The translations under genes were made by a program, and so were the position numbers. From an uncultured Rhodobiaceae bacterium (GTDB taxonomy: Archaea > Thermoplasmatota > Poseidoniia > Poseidoniales > Poseidoniaceae), in NCBI GenBank assembly GCA_937911445.1, contig CALDQY010000003.1, positions 1-38,523 on the forward strand: a stretch of 38,523 nt of DNA. Direction: 5' to 3'. The notes below the pieces were generated by a model. It searched no databases. It saw only the letters and a program-made list of their open reading frames with translations, and was not told the origin of the DNA. Each line of letters starts with the position of its first letter. The stretch's first letter is position 1. This document shows, in pieces, positions 17,033 to 26,284 of this stretch.

Positions 17033-18106
17033 TCAATTCGAGTGGTCAAGCGCCATATCGTGCAAGGCGATGAATTCGCCATCAACTCGAGCAAGACGTA
17101 ATTGAGTGGCACCATCATAGTCCCATGGAAGACGAACTGAGGTCATTTGCCAGGTATTTGGGTCTAGGAATTCGGCTGCAGAATCATCACGATTGAGAAT
17201 ATCCACGACGATGTGGTCGTTCATCTGCGACAATACTTTCACGCCATCAAGATCTCTCCACGTTGCACCTGTGCGTTCTTGGCGAGAAATACGCTCCATA
17301 ATGGCGCCATCCTTGCTCCAAGAACTCGGCCGCCACAATTCGCCTCGCCAACGAACAACGTCACCGAGGTCGTAACCGGGCTTTCGATAGAGAAGCGTCA
17401 GTCGTGTAACATCGACACCATCTTTTCGTCCCACTGTCGAATTCGTTTCTGTGACTTGCCCGCCCCAGTTCTCAATCAAATGGCGCCCCCATGCACGGGC
17501 AAGTCCTTTCGAACCCATGACAACATCGTATCCACCCGTAACGGGACCTTCATTGGTGATGAAAAACATTGGATCATCGCTGAGTTGTTCGATAACATCG
17601 TCAAGACTTGCGCGTAGATTGTTGAGTTCGCTTTCTTCCAGTCTGCGACCGGTTGAGCGAAGTTGAACAGTCGCCTCGAAATAATTTCCAGCTCGCCGTG
17701 TGCACGTTAAACACACACCGTTTGAACGGCGAGCTCTCATGGTGTGTTCCTCAGTGTACAAGAGATCGTCAATGACCCCCTCCATCTGCATGTGGAGCAA
17801 CGTGTGTCGATCTGAAACCGTCCTAGGTTCGAATCCCAAACCGATTTCTTCGGCTCGTTCGTGGAACGAAACGTTGCGCTGAATCAACTCGTCCCACAAC
17901 GTATCCTCTGGGATGTTGACCCAACGGCCTTGAATATCGATTAGTCCACAGCGAGCACATTGCGTAAAATTCGTGTTTTCGGGGACAATGGCAAGTTTGG
18001 TTCGCTTGCGTGTGCATGCTTCACACATTTTGTCGGTGAACAGAGGTGGCTCGTTGCCGCACACGAGGCAAAAATCTCCACCTAGTCCGCGACTCAATGA
18101 ACTCAC
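17033..18106 (-). CDS. nmd3: NMD3-family protein (archaeal ribosome-associated factor)
   Basis: A 357-residue protein of the NMD3 family; eukaryotic NMD3 is the export adaptor of the 60S ribosomal subunit, and the archaeal form presumably acts in large-subunit maturation. The N-terminus has two zinc sites: Cys13/Cys16 with Cys28/Cys31, and Cys50/Cys53 with Cys132/Cys135 (GVCLTC). Downstream come the alpha/beta SH3-like and OB-type regions, with the conserved FITNEGPVTGGYDVVMGSK segment near 187. The start is a GTG whose last two bases form the TGA stop of the upstream ccmD-like gene (GTGA), implying coupled translation. Placement at the end of a cytochrome c maturation operon is unusual; it may only reflect gene packing. 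Confidence 0.9.
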   Translation of the reverse strand: MSSLSRGLGGDFCLVCGNEPPLFTDKMCEACTRKRTKLAIVPENTNFTQCARCGLIDIQGRWVNIPEDTLWDELIQRNVSFHERAEEIGLGFEPRTVSDRHTLLHMQMEGVIDDLLYTEEHTMRARRSNGVCLTCTRRAGNYFEATVQLRSTGRRLEESELNNLRASLDDVIEQLSDDPMFFITNEGPVTGGYDVVMGSKGLARAWGRHLIENWGGQVTETNSTVGRKDGVDVTRLTLLYRKPGYDLGDVVRWRGELWRPSSWSKDGAIMERISRQERTGATWRDLDGVKVLSQMNDHIVVDILNRDDSAAEFLDPNTWQMTSVRLPWDYDGATQLRLARVDGEFIALHDMALDHSN

Positions 18107-18261
18107 TCCTGTTCATGGTCGGCCGTCTTGAAACTTCGTTCAACCGCTTCAATTCGCTTCTCGAGGTCGTTGCTGCGTGCAAATACTGTCCACGTCCAAA
18201 GGCCGATGGCAGCGAGCATGCCGAGATATGCCACAGCAAGATACGTCATTCCTTCGTCCAT
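18103..18261 (-). CDS. ccmD: CcmD-like small membrane protein of heme export complex
   Basis: A 52-residue open frame between ccmC and nmd3, below most gene-finder length cutoffs. It encodes an N-terminal membrane helix TYLAVAYLGMLAAIGLWTWT (residues 6-25), then FARSNDLEKRIEAVERSFKT, a charged helix. This layout, with one N-terminal helix and a cytoplasmic charged tail with a coiled-coil tendency, matches CcmD, which binds CcmABC and helps release holo-CcmE. It starts two bases after the TAA of ccmC, and its stop overlaps the nmd3 GTG by four bases. The identification relies on size, topology and position, as CcmD has little sequence conservation. Confidence 0.8.
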   Translation of the reverse strand: MDEGMTYLAVAYLGMLAAIGLWTWTVFARSNDLEKRIEAVERSFKTADHEQE

Positions 18262-18263
18262 GT

Positions 18264-18962
18264 TTACACCTCATCCTTTGCTTCTTGAATCCTTTCCAAT
18301 CGTTGCTCGAGCGATGTGATTCGCATGCTCATCAGCACATGACCGGTAATGAAAACTGTGAACGAGATCGCACCCAGCATGAGGATGAGGAACATTTCCT
18401 CGTTGAGGCTCCCACTTTCCCCGCCACCAATCACTGGACCAGGGTGACGAATTTGCCATAACCGCGTGGCAACGTACGTGACTGGAACGAGTATGAATCC
18501 AAACAGACCAAAGGTGGAAAAGGTATCTCTCGTTTCCACCCCATCGATTTGAGCTTGCCTACCCAAAACGAGGAACATTGCAAGGAATGTGAGGAGTCCA
18601 AATGTATTCAATCGAACGTCTGTCCAATCCCAGGGAACACCCCACTCTGCAGAACCCCAGACCATACCGCTCCATACGGTCATCAAACCTGTGGCAAGTC
18701 CGGCTTGTGCACCTGCGACATGCATTTTCCAGCCGAGGTCGGAACGCTTGAAAAACCACAATGCAGAACCTACGAAAAGGAATCCAAAAGCGATGAATGC
18801 AGACCATGCTGCGGGAACGTGCCAGTAGAAAATCCGTTGAGCTTCTGGTGATTCAAAAGCATTGATGGAAACACTCGGTGCTTTGAGAAATGCAAGCCCG
18901 AGGGTCATACCAATTCCGATGAATCCAAGCAAGAGAATCACCTCTGCCAACCGCTTGGTCAT
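18264..18962 (-). CDS. ccmC: Heme transporter/handling protein CcmC
   Basis: Membrane protein of 232 residues with six predicted helices, which presents heme to CcmE in System I cytochrome c maturation. The tryptophan-rich motif WGSAEWGVPWDWTDVRL (residues 102-118) is diagnostic of CcmC. The two candidate axial heme ligands are His48 in YWHVPAAW and His173 in IRHPGPV, matching the external histidines of E. coli CcmC. Start ATG at 18962, not the longer upstream reading, because the preceding codons lie in the ccmAB end and carry no family similarity. It is 38 bases after ccmAB and two before ccmD on the same strand. The C-terminus ends in a charged cytoplasmic helix. Confidence 0.94.
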   Translation of the reverse strand: MTKRLAEVILLLGFIGIGMTLGLAFLKAPSVSINAFESPEAQRIFYWHVPAAWSAFIAFGFLFVGSALWFFKRSDLGWKMHVAGAQAGLATGLMTVWSGMVWGSAEWGVPWDWTDVRLNTFGLLTFLAMFLVLGRQAQIDGVETRDTFSTFGLFGFILVPVTYVATRLWQIRHPGPVIGGGESGSLNEEMFLILMLGAISFTVFITGHVLMSMRITSLEQRLERIQEAKDEV

Positions 18963-19000
18963 GTTTATTCCACCGAACCTTTTGCTTTCAATAATTGCAT

Positions 19001-20233
19001 TTACAACAGGCCAGAATCGGTAATCCATTGAACAAGCAGAGCAAATGGTAGAATCAGAATCGGTGTCAAAATCCGAGTAAATGCAGCACGAGGTCGTGCA
19101 AGTCGAGATGTGGTGAGATCCATCCATCGCACCATCAGCATGGTTGAGGTGGTCAGCAATCCGCCAATGGCTACGAGTGGCAATGAAACGTCGGCATTAA
19201 ACCCTAATTGAGTCAACGCAGTCAGTCCTGAACCAAGGAGGAGACCGTGGATGTACGAGTTCGGAATACCTTGGCGATGGGCTTTCCACCAATCCAGCGC
19301 TCTGTGTTCATGCAACATTGAAACCATGTTGTCGCCAACCAGGCCAGCCGCGAAAGCGGCACTAAGGAACAATCCAGATGCTTGCATCAATGAGGAATCA
19401 ACCGCTGAAGCGTCGACGAGTGCAAGGAGAATCCCAAGGGTGAGGAATCCGGCTATGCCATTGCTAGCGACTGTAGACAACGTGCGTTGATTGAGCAAAA
19501 ATCCCGTTCGGAACGCTGGGTTGTTTTTGTGCAATGATGCGTTCATGTCGTCCTTTACTCCTTTCGATTCCTCGAAAGCTTCGTTCGTTTCCATCGTATT
19601 CCCAGTGAGAAGATGCGTCGCACAACCCGTCAAATCGATATGATGACTTGCAAGGAGAATAGCGTTTCCTCGATTTCGAAGTTCATGCAAATCCTCAACC
19701 AGTAAGGTGCGTGATGCTGCATCAAGTCCTGCCGCTGGTTCATCCAACAACAAAATACGGGGTGATGGACCTACAAATCCTGGCAACATTCCAGCGAGCA
19801 TGGCTACTTTGCGACGTTGACCGCCTGACAAGTGCGCGATTAGATCGTGCTTTCGATGGGCTAGATTGTAGCGTTCGAGCCATGGATCGATGTCAATACG
19901 TCCTCCTGCAAGGTCAAGGGCGTTGAGAAGATGTTCTTCGACACGTAGGCTTCCAACGCACCCATCGGATTGCAGCGTTAATCCGAATGCAAATTTGGGT
20001 CGTTTTGAACTACCAGATGCATCGATGAGAACGTCTCCCTTGTGGAGGACCTGTCCTTGTTCAAGAGGTAAAAGGCCAGCTGCAACTTCAATTATGGTTG
20101 ACTTACCTGCTCCGTTTTTGTCGTTCAAGAGCACAAGTTGTCCACTTGTGACGTCAAGGCTCACATCACTAAGCACGAGTGAGGTGCCACGGCGAACCGA
20201 AACGCCGTTTAGTGACAACAGCGCTTCGCTCAT
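19001..20233 (-). CDS. ccmAB: Fused CcmA-CcmB heme-exporter ABC protein
   Basis: 410 residues. Residues 1-225 are an ABC ATPase with Walker A DKNGAGKST (38-46), LSGGQRRK (135-142), Walker B LLLDEPAAGLD (161-171) and H-loop LLASHH, the arrangement of CcmA. The usual first Gly of the Walker A is replaced by Asp. From about residue 250 follows a hydrophobic region of about 160 residues with five or six membrane helices, consistent with a shortened CcmB permease. One continuous reading frame joins them, with no start or stop between. CcmC and CcmD follow at once, giving the A-B-C-D order of System I operons. CcmB assignment is by position and hydrophobicity; another ABC-2 type permease is possible. 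Confidence 0.82.
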   Translation of the reverse strand: MSEALLSLNGVSVRRGTSLVLSDVSLDVTSGQLVLLNDKNGAGKSTIIEVAAGLLPLEQGQVLHKGDVLIDASGSSKRPKFAFGLTLQSDGCVGSLRVEEHLLNALDLAGGRIDIDPWLERYNLAHRKHDLIAHLSGGQRRKVAMLAGMLPGFVGPSPRILLLDEPAAGLDAASRTLLVEDLHELRNRGNAILLASHHIDLTGCATHLLTGNTMETNEAFEESKGVKDDMNASLHKNNPAFRTGFLLNQRTLSTVASNGIAGFLTLGILLALVDASAVDSSLMQASGLFLSAAFAAGLVGDNMVSMLHEHRALDWWKAHRQGIPNSYIHGLLLGSGLTALTQLGFNADVSLPLVAIGGLLTTSTMLMVRWMDLTTSRLARPRAAFTRILTPILILPFALLVQWITDSGLL

Positions 20234-20310
20234 GTTCCAATCCAAAACACACACATGAATGAATGCTACGACAGGACAAGACCCATAGTCGAGCAAATGG
20301 TCGGAGATGT

Positions 20311-21363
20311 ATGGGGCAGTTGTATCTTACAACATTCGGAGCCTCTGAATGGATTATTCTGAGTGTGTGGATTCTCGCAGTTGTGTCTCCCATTGCGTAT
20401 TCTATCCGAAACAAGACGCCGATTGCGCTGGGGATTTCCGTTGGGTTACTGCTGGGTTACATCGTCCAATACGCGTTTGTTGTTATGGCTTCGTACGGTC
20501 TTGAGTTTCGGTTCGTATGGTTTGACTTCTGGCTGATTCCTGAGCGATTGGATTCCGTTGTCTACTACCCAACCCTGTTCACAGCAGGCTTCTTGCATAG
20601 CATGAGTGATGTGACGCACGTGCTTGGTAATGTTTTGGTCATTGCTTTGGTGGGCATTCCTCTTGAACAACGCTTGGGAGCCAAACGCTTCACAGTCGTC
20701 TATGTGACAGGATTGCTCGGAGGTTCAATTGCCTGGGTCTTCTTCAACAGCGGCTCAGGAACACCATCATGGGGCGCTTCAGGAGCTGCATATGGTCTGC
20801 TCGGAGCATACCTCTCTGGCTGGCCTCGTGATGAAATTCCATTCCCTCTCATTTTGATCCGGCCTTGGCCGGTTACCATCATTGCCTTGTTCTATTTTGG
20901 ATTTGAGTTGGTACGAGCGTTCAACACGGTTGGCCTCGGTGGTTATTCCACCGTTGCCCACATGGCGCACATTGGAGGATTTGTCGCTGCTTACGCTTTG
21001 CTTCCATTGGTGGCAAGAGGCGGGCCATACCCATTGGGTATTGTCGATGGAGGGCCGAAAGGATTCGGACATTCAAGAGCTGGATTTGACCAGATCAAAT
21101 CATCCATGGTTGATGTATCTGGCATCGACGACCCATGGACAGAACTTGGACTTGACGTTCCGAAGAATCTACGCGAGCCACTTCGAAAATTGAAGGAAGC
21201 TGGAGATGAAGCGGAAACGCGAATTGCATGGATGGAGCACATTGCCGAGGCTGGCGACTGCCCTGTTTGCCTCGCCCCATTGGGCATGGTCGAACGCCGT
21301 ACAGGGCCCCAACTCCAATGTTCGAAAGAACCGAAGCACTTGTCATGGCCAAAGCATGGATAA
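20311..21363 (+). CDS. Rhomboid-family intramembrane serine protease with C-terminal metal-binding tail
   Basis: 350 residues, with about six to seven membrane helices in the first 235. The rhomboid features are HVLGN (His103, Asn107), the catalytic Ser157 in WGASGAAYG, and His220 in HMAHIGGF. The rest is a soluble tail with CPVC at about residue 313 and QCSKEPKH near the end, which looks like an incomplete zinc ribbon using three Cys and a His. Start ATG at 20311 puts the first membrane helix near residue 14; an earlier in-frame ATG at 20263 would add 16 charged residues. It is divergent from ccmAB and precedes the subtilisin-like protease. Substrate unknown; membrane-anchored surface proteins are plausible. 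Confidence 0.88.
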   Translation: MGQLYLTTFGASEWIILSVWILAVVSPIAYSIRNKTPIALGISVGLLLGYIVQYAFVVMASYGLEFRFVWFDFWLIPERLDSVVYYPTLFTAGFLHSMSDVTHVLGNVLVIALVGIPLEQRLGAKRFTVVYVTGLLGGSIAWVFFNSGSGTPSWGASGAAYGLLGAYLSGWPRDEIPFPLILIRPWPVTIIALFYFGFELVRAFNTVGLGGYSTVAHMAHIGGFVAAYALLPLVARGGPYPLGIVDGGPKGFGHSRAGFDQIKSSMVDVSGIDDPWTELGLDVPKNLREPLRKLKEAGDEAETRIAWMEHIAEAGDCPVCLAPLGMVERRTGPQLQCSKEPKHLSWPKHG

Positions 21364-21399
21364 TCAGGGCCAATCAACACACGTTGGAGCGATACCATC

Positions 21400-21407
21400 A
21401 AAATATA
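21400..21407 (+). promoter_or_regulatory. Putative archaeal TATA element for the subtilase gene
   Basis: The A/T run AAATATAT lies in the gap after the rhomboid gene, centred about 30 bases before the ATG at 21434 and about 21 before the ATG at 21425. In archaea the TATA box sits about 26 bases from the transcription start, so this site would give a nearly leaderless mRNA for the 21434 start. It is the clearest TATA-like site in the window, but no experiment supports it. Confidence 0.4.
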
Positions 21408-21433
21408 TCGATTTGTGGTTGGGTATGGCGATT

Positions 21434-24400
21434 ATGCGCGGATGGTCTCATCACTCAAATCCAAGGCAGGCGTTGTTCTTGGTTTTGCTCATGCTTTTGC
21501 TGCCTATGGCATCGCAAGTTCAGGCGATAGAAACGCTCCCTGAGACACAAGAACCAACACACGCGCCTCCAATTCTGGTCGAAGGCTTGCCACCGCTCAT
21601 GTGTGGTGAGGAGTTGTGTGACCGACCACTTAGAATGTACGACCGTCAAGGGCGAGATGCCGCTTTGGATTATGGATGGTGGCAGGCCTATGGCCCAGAC
21701 CTCGACTGGAATGGTATGGATGACCGTCTTCAGCGTGTTCTAGACGGAATGGATTCTGTATCACCAACAGCGATCATTGGTGCAGACGGGCGAAAGACTG
21801 TCGCAATCGTAGTAGATTATGCATGGCACCCCTCAGAACCAGAAATCCAATCACTCAAATCAACACTTGAAGCACATGGCTGGGTTGGTGTGGAAAATGG
21901 CGCATGGTTTGAAGTGCTCAGGAGCATTGACAGCATCGTTGTTGACAAGGTTCCGGTTTCAGCTCTGATGGACATCTATCACCTTGAAGGGGTTGTCGTC
22001 ATAGAGATGCAAAACGTCATGGCTCCAGTGAATGACGTCGCTGCAAAAGCAGCTTTAGCACGTCCATCTCTGGAGTATGGGAACACTGCAAACGAACTCG
22101 GTTACTATGGAACAGGTGTCGTCATAGCAGTTATGGATACAGGTGTTGATAACGAACACCGCTCTCTCAACGACTTTGATGATGTTGATGATGCGCCAGA
22201 TGCAGATGCTTCGACATACAGCGATCAAAAGTGGGTTGCAGGTTTTGATGCAACATCTCCCAATCCGAATCCAGATGGCTCCACAGATCCCGATGATGGT
22301 AACGGTCACGGAACACACGTTGCAGGTTCGGCACTGGGTACGGGGGATTCATCGCGTGTTCACAGAGGAACAGCACCTGGTGCTGCTTTGGTTGACATCA
22401 AAGTCCTCACAGATGGCGGAGGAACCAATTCACAAGCGAGTCTGGCAGGCATTCAGTGGATGATCAACAACAAAGATACGGACTGGGGAATCAATTCGAC
22501 GTACCGGGGTATCCAAATCGCTTCCATGTCTTATGGTTCGGTTGGCACACCGCTCAACTCTGGTGACCAAGGTGATAACGGGACAAGCGCAGAAGCCTCA
22601 CTCATCAATCAAGCGACCGCTGAAGGCATTATTTGCGTTGTAGCTATCGGTAATGACGGCAGCAACAGAGTGCCTTCTCCTGGAAGTGCTGATGGCGCAA
22701 TAACAGTTGGCTCAGTGAACGACAAGAATACGATTCTAAGAGACGATGATGAGCATTCAGATTTCTCAAATTGGGGTCCACGACTTAGTGATGGAGACGA
22801 TGACGAGTGGGATGAACTCAAGCCGGATATTACCTCTTACGGGCACAACATTGTTTCAGCGACATATGGTACATCGCTCCCAATCCCCGGTGACACAGGA
22901 CTTGCGGACGACCAATACGATTCAAAGTCGGGAACGAGCATGGCAACTCCTATTGCATCAGGAGTCGTTGCTCTGATGCTGGAAGCAGATTCCACCCTTA
23001 CGCCTCAAGAAGTCAAGGATATTCTTCGAAACAGTTCCGAACAAAGAGGAGATCCATACGACGAATCCTTGTCAGAAAGGTGGAATGATAAATACGGATT
23101 TGGAATCATTGATGCAGCATGTGCCGTCAATTCAATTGAGGGAAACCCTTGTGACAACGGGTTTGTGGTAAAAGAATCCAAGAGCGATGTCAATGTTAGT
23201 TATCCTTCAAATGGCACTTGGCTGTTGAGTGATTCATTCACTCGAATTTCTGGAGAAGTCAACATGACCGAAATAGATTATCAGCGCGTTGAGTTGTACA
23301 TCGAACAGCATTTCTACGACAGAGGGCCAAAGATGCTCATGAATTGGACTGAAGCTAACGGGTCGATGGAAAATTGGTTCCTTGATGTTGAGATTCAAGA
23401 TTCATGGGTCGATTACAGCTCAAACGAGAAATTCTTACTCCTCCAAGCCAAAGCCTCCGACGATGATGGTAATGTCTCCAACGTGGCATATCGAAAGTTT
23501 AAGGTGTCTCGTGAAAGTATTTTGATCGATACGCCAATTTCGCGAAACGCCTTATCCGGTACCGTTGAAGTCAAAGGTGAAGTCGAAGGCGTGGAGCATG
23601 AACGAATTGAGTATCGCGTGGATGATGGTGACTGGTTGTTTGGTAGTTCAATCCAGACAAACAACAATCCTGGCGATGATGGAAAATCGAGTTGGTCCTT
23701 CAATTGGGACACAACTGAAATTGATGATGGATTCAGACAACTTTCTGTCCGAATGGTCAACAACTCTGGAAAAGAATCACAAATCGCTCAGAGAAGTTAC
23801 ACCATCGATAACATAGAACCTGCCCCATCGCTTCGATTTACAGGAGATGTCGAGGTACTGAATCGAGGCATGCCTGCAGAAGAAGCGTATCAAGGAAGTT
23901 TACTCGAGCTCAAATTCGACGTCTACAATGCAGGCGATGCTGATGCCTCGGATATTTTCGTTCGATTGGTTGCCCCTGGCGATGAATCTGAAGTGTATCC
24001 TTCGCAAGGGCTCATCCCTGAACTTCCGAAAGGAGAATCGGTTCAGGTTACATTGTTTTGGTCAGCGACTGTCGCAGGATCGCATGATGTTCGAATCGAA
24101 CTTGACCCGAACAACGCACAAGGAGACCCTGATACCTCGGACAACGTGTACGTTTTGAATTATGAAATTCTACAACGACCAGATCAACCTGTACTGCGCT
24201 ATTTGCCCGGATTCGTCACCACCTTGCCCGTTGTGCCACTTGTTGATGAAGAATACAAAATCGACATACGGATTGACAACCTCGGCAAATCGGAAGCATT
24301 CTCACTCGACATCGCACTCGAGTATTGGATTCCTGAGGCTGGCTGGCAATTGATTGACGAAGAGCGTGTTGGATTTGTTCCAGGGGCTACCAGTGAATCG

Positions 24401-26275
24401 GGTTACACCATGGTCGATTTTAGACACCAATCGGAGAAGATAGGCGCAGTACTCTACCGTGCTACGCTTACTGGAGATGGTGTCGAAAGTGATTACAGCC
24501 AAACAACGTTCAGTGTCATTGTCAGTGATGTATCAACCGTTGCAGGTTCAACCACACTTTCCCTCTCGGATGGTGAATACCCGGTTGCATTCGTAGGCGT
24601 AGAATCCTCAACACTCGTGTTTACTTCTGTCGATGGAGAACTTCATGCTCGGTCTTTGAATGACAACCTTTTGCTTCTTACAGACACGCTCGTTGACGAC
24701 AACTGGGAAGGGGAGCTCGATGTTTATCTCAGAGATGACGGATTGGTACATGCTGCATGGACGAGCCGCCAACAAACTGAGCAAGGATATTTTATGACCA
24801 ACATTGCCATGACTTCTTTTTCTCCTGCAGGGCAAATGCTCCCTATTCATACGCATCTTACACCTCTAAAAATCTCCGAGGGCAAATATTGGGGACTTGA
24901 TTTGACCGAAGATGATGGGACCATGGTCTTGTCTGGATACCACCGAAATATCTCAACGGGTGGTTCTTGGAGCGATGTCACTTCCATTTTCAGTTTGCAT
25001 TCTTCCTCACCAGATGTGGGCGAGAGTTGGAGTGAACCAAAGACGCATCTTGCAAACGTAGAGATTCATCCTGATGATGGTGACAAATTGTCAACTGTCC
25101 TTGATGATGAGATTTTGCACATTCTCTTCCAACAGGAACGAGACGATGTTACGGGTGTAGAGAGAAGTGGATTGATGTATACAAAAGGTGACCTTTTGTC
25201 TGCTTCATGGTCGTACCAGTCTTCAATTGGAGATGATGCATCTTCTGCACAAATATCGATCATCAACATCGATAATCAAAAAACCATCTTCGCATCTTGG
25301 ATTGAAGGTTCTGGTCAAAATGCAGAGATTGTAACGATTGCTACACAAGGTGATTGGGATGAGGATGTACATCGTGTTCAGGCACCGGGCGCAACCATTC
25401 TCATATACACTCAACGCAATGATATGGTTGAAGTGATTTACGACGAAATCACAGTCAGAGGAAAAGTTGCTCGCTATGGGATTCTGACAATTGACAACGA
25501 GCAGCCGGTTATTGGCCTTGGTAACATTGTATCAGAGAACGGAGTTCTTGGTTACAGTATGAATAACAAGGATGGAATTCTTTTCCTTGTCTCTGAAACA
25601 GGACGATTCTCAATGCAGAAGTTCCTACTCGATGAAGAACAAGAGGCTGGGGAGTCAAAATCCTTACTTGAGCAATTGTTGGAGCCTCTACCTGGTTCGG
25701 ACGAAACGAAGGTGAGGATATTCCTTGGCCTTGTTTCAGTCCTCTTCATTTTGTTTGTTCTTGTTGTGATTTCTCTCCGATCTGGCAGAAAAGAGGATAA
25801 CATCGCTGATGCGGCCATCGTAGAGGAAGACGAAGTTGCCATCCTCGTTCAGGTTGAAGAAGATGAGCAAGAGGAAGAATTGGTTGCCACAGTCCCAATT
25901 ACTCCTCCTGTACAGGTCGAGATGGAGGAACCCACGCTCGCAGCTGAACTGGAAGCAAAGAGCATTGCTGGCGAAGGGAATGCACGATTGAATCGTCGCA
26001 TGAAGAGGAAACAAGATCGTGAGATAGCAGAGATTGTTTCCAAAGGACTGCCTCCGTTGCCAACTCCAACACCGTTACCGGAACTACCAGCTGCCGAAGC
26101 ATTACCACCTCTACCTGTAGCAGAGCCCGGAACTGGTGCGCTACCGCCATTAGCAGATTTGCCTCCTCTTCGTCGCCAGGCGGTATGCCCCTCATGTGGC
26201 GCAAATTTCCCGGTAACCGATTTGATGCGGGCTCAAGTGATGTGTCCAATCTGTTCAGAAAGATTCAACCTTTGA
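21434..26275 (+). CDS. Giant membrane-anchored subtilisin-like serine protease
   Basis: About 1613 residues. An N-terminal signal sequence (QALFLVLLMLLLPMASQVQA) is followed by a subtilase S8 domain with Asp235 (VMDTGVD), His292 (NGHGTHVAG) and Ser502 (GTSMATPIASG). The ectodomain continues with Ig-like regions (23200-23810) and two CARDB-like repeats (about 23820-24160 and 24180-24520), then a beta-rich, propeller-like portion. A single helix (FLGLVSVLFILFVLVVISL, near residue 1430) anchors the C-terminus, followed by an acidic, Pro-rich cytoplasmic tail and a terminal zinc ribbon (CPSCGANF...CPICSERF). Start ATG at 21434 follows a TATA-like site; an ATG at 21425 is also possible. It probably degrades extracellular protein or processes surface proteins. 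glmS follows nine bases later. Confidence 0.92.
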   Translation: MRGWSHHSNPRQALFLVLLMLLLPMASQVQAIETLPETQEPTHAPPILVEGLPPLMCGEELCDRPLRMYDRQGRDAALDYGWWQAYGPDLDWNGMDDRLQRVLDGMDSVSPTAIIGADGRKTVAIVVDYAWHPSEPEIQSLKSTLEAHGWVGVENGAWFEVLRSIDSIVVDKVPVSALMDIYHLEGVVVIEMQNVMAPVNDVAAKAALARPSLEYGNTANELGYYGTGVVIAVMDTGVDNEHRSLNDFDDVDDAPDADASTYSDQKWVAGFDATSPNPNPDGSTDPDDGNGHGTHVAGSALGTGDSSRVHRGTAPGAALVDIKVLTDGGGTNSQASLAGIQWMINNKDTDWGINSTYRGIQIASMSYGSVGTPLNSGDQGDNGTSAEASLINQATAEGIICVVAIGNDGSNRVPSPGSADGAITVGSVNDKNTILRDDDEHSDFSNWGPRLSDGDDDEWDELKPDITSYGHNIVSATYGTSLPIPGDTGLADDQYDSKSGTSMATPIASGVVALMLEADSTLTPQEVKDILRNSSEQRGDPYDESLSERWNDKYGFGIIDAACAVNSIEGNPCDNGFVVKESKSDVNVSYPSNGTWLLSDSFTRISGEVNMTEIDYQRVELYIEQHFYDRGPKMLMNWTEANGSMENWFLDVEIQDSWVDYSSNEKFLLLQAKASDDDGNVSNVAYRKFKVSRESILIDTPISRNALSGTVEVKGEVEGVEHERIEYRVDDGDWLFGSSIQTNNNPGDDGKSSWSFNWDTTEIDDGFRQLSVRMVNNSGKESQIAQRSYTIDNIEPAPSLRFTGDVEVLNRGMPAEEAYQGSLLELKFDVYNAGDADASDIFVRLVAPGDESEVYPSQGLIPELPKGESVQVTLFWSATVAGSHDVRIELDPNNAQGDPDTSDNVYVLNYEILQRPDQPVLRYLPGFVTTLPVVPLVDEEYKIDIRIDNLGKSEAFSLDIALEYWIPEAGWQLIDEERVGFVPGATSESGYTMVDFRHQSEKIGAVLYRATLTGDGVESDYSQTTFSVIVSDVSTVAGSTTLSLSDGEYPVAFVGVESSTLVFTSVDGELHARSLNDNLLLLTDTLVDDNWEGELDVYLRDDGLVHAAWTSRQQTEQGYFMTNIAMTSFSPAGQMLPIHTHLTPLKISEGKYWGLDLTEDDGTMVLSGYHRNISTGGSWSDVTSIFSLHSSSPDVGESWSEPKTHLANVEIHPDDGDKLSTVLDDEILHILFQQERDDVTGVERSGLMYTKGDLLSASWSYQSSIGDDASSAQISIINIDNQKTIFASWIEGSGQNAEIVTIATQGDWDEDVHRVQAPGATILIYTQRNDMVEVIYDEITVRGKVARYGILTIDNEQPVIGLGNIVSENGVLGYSMNNKDGILFLVSETGRFSMQKFLLDEEQEAGESKSLLEQLLEPLPGSDETKVRIFLGLVSVLFILFVLVVISLRSGRKEDNIADAAIVEEDEVAILVQVEEDEQEEELVATVPITPPVQVEMEEPTLAAELEAKSIAGEGNARLNRRMKRKQDREIAEIVSKGLPPLPTPTPLPELPAAEALPPLPVAEPGTGALPPLADLPPLRRQAVCPSCGANFPVTDLMRAQVMCPICSERFNL

Positions 26276-26284
26276 AGTGGTACA

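Noticed and set aside
16996-17118. Longer PGI/PMI reading
   Set aside because: The extra 41 residues overlap nmd3 and lack family similarity.
18963-19127. Longer CcmC reading
   Set aside because: The extension overlaps the end of ccmAB in another frame and is Cys/Ser/Thr-rich without a CcmC match.
20263-20310. Upstream start of the rhomboid gene
   Set aside because: The added 16 residues are charged and precede the first helix without similarity; the ATG at 20311 gives the usual short N-terminus.
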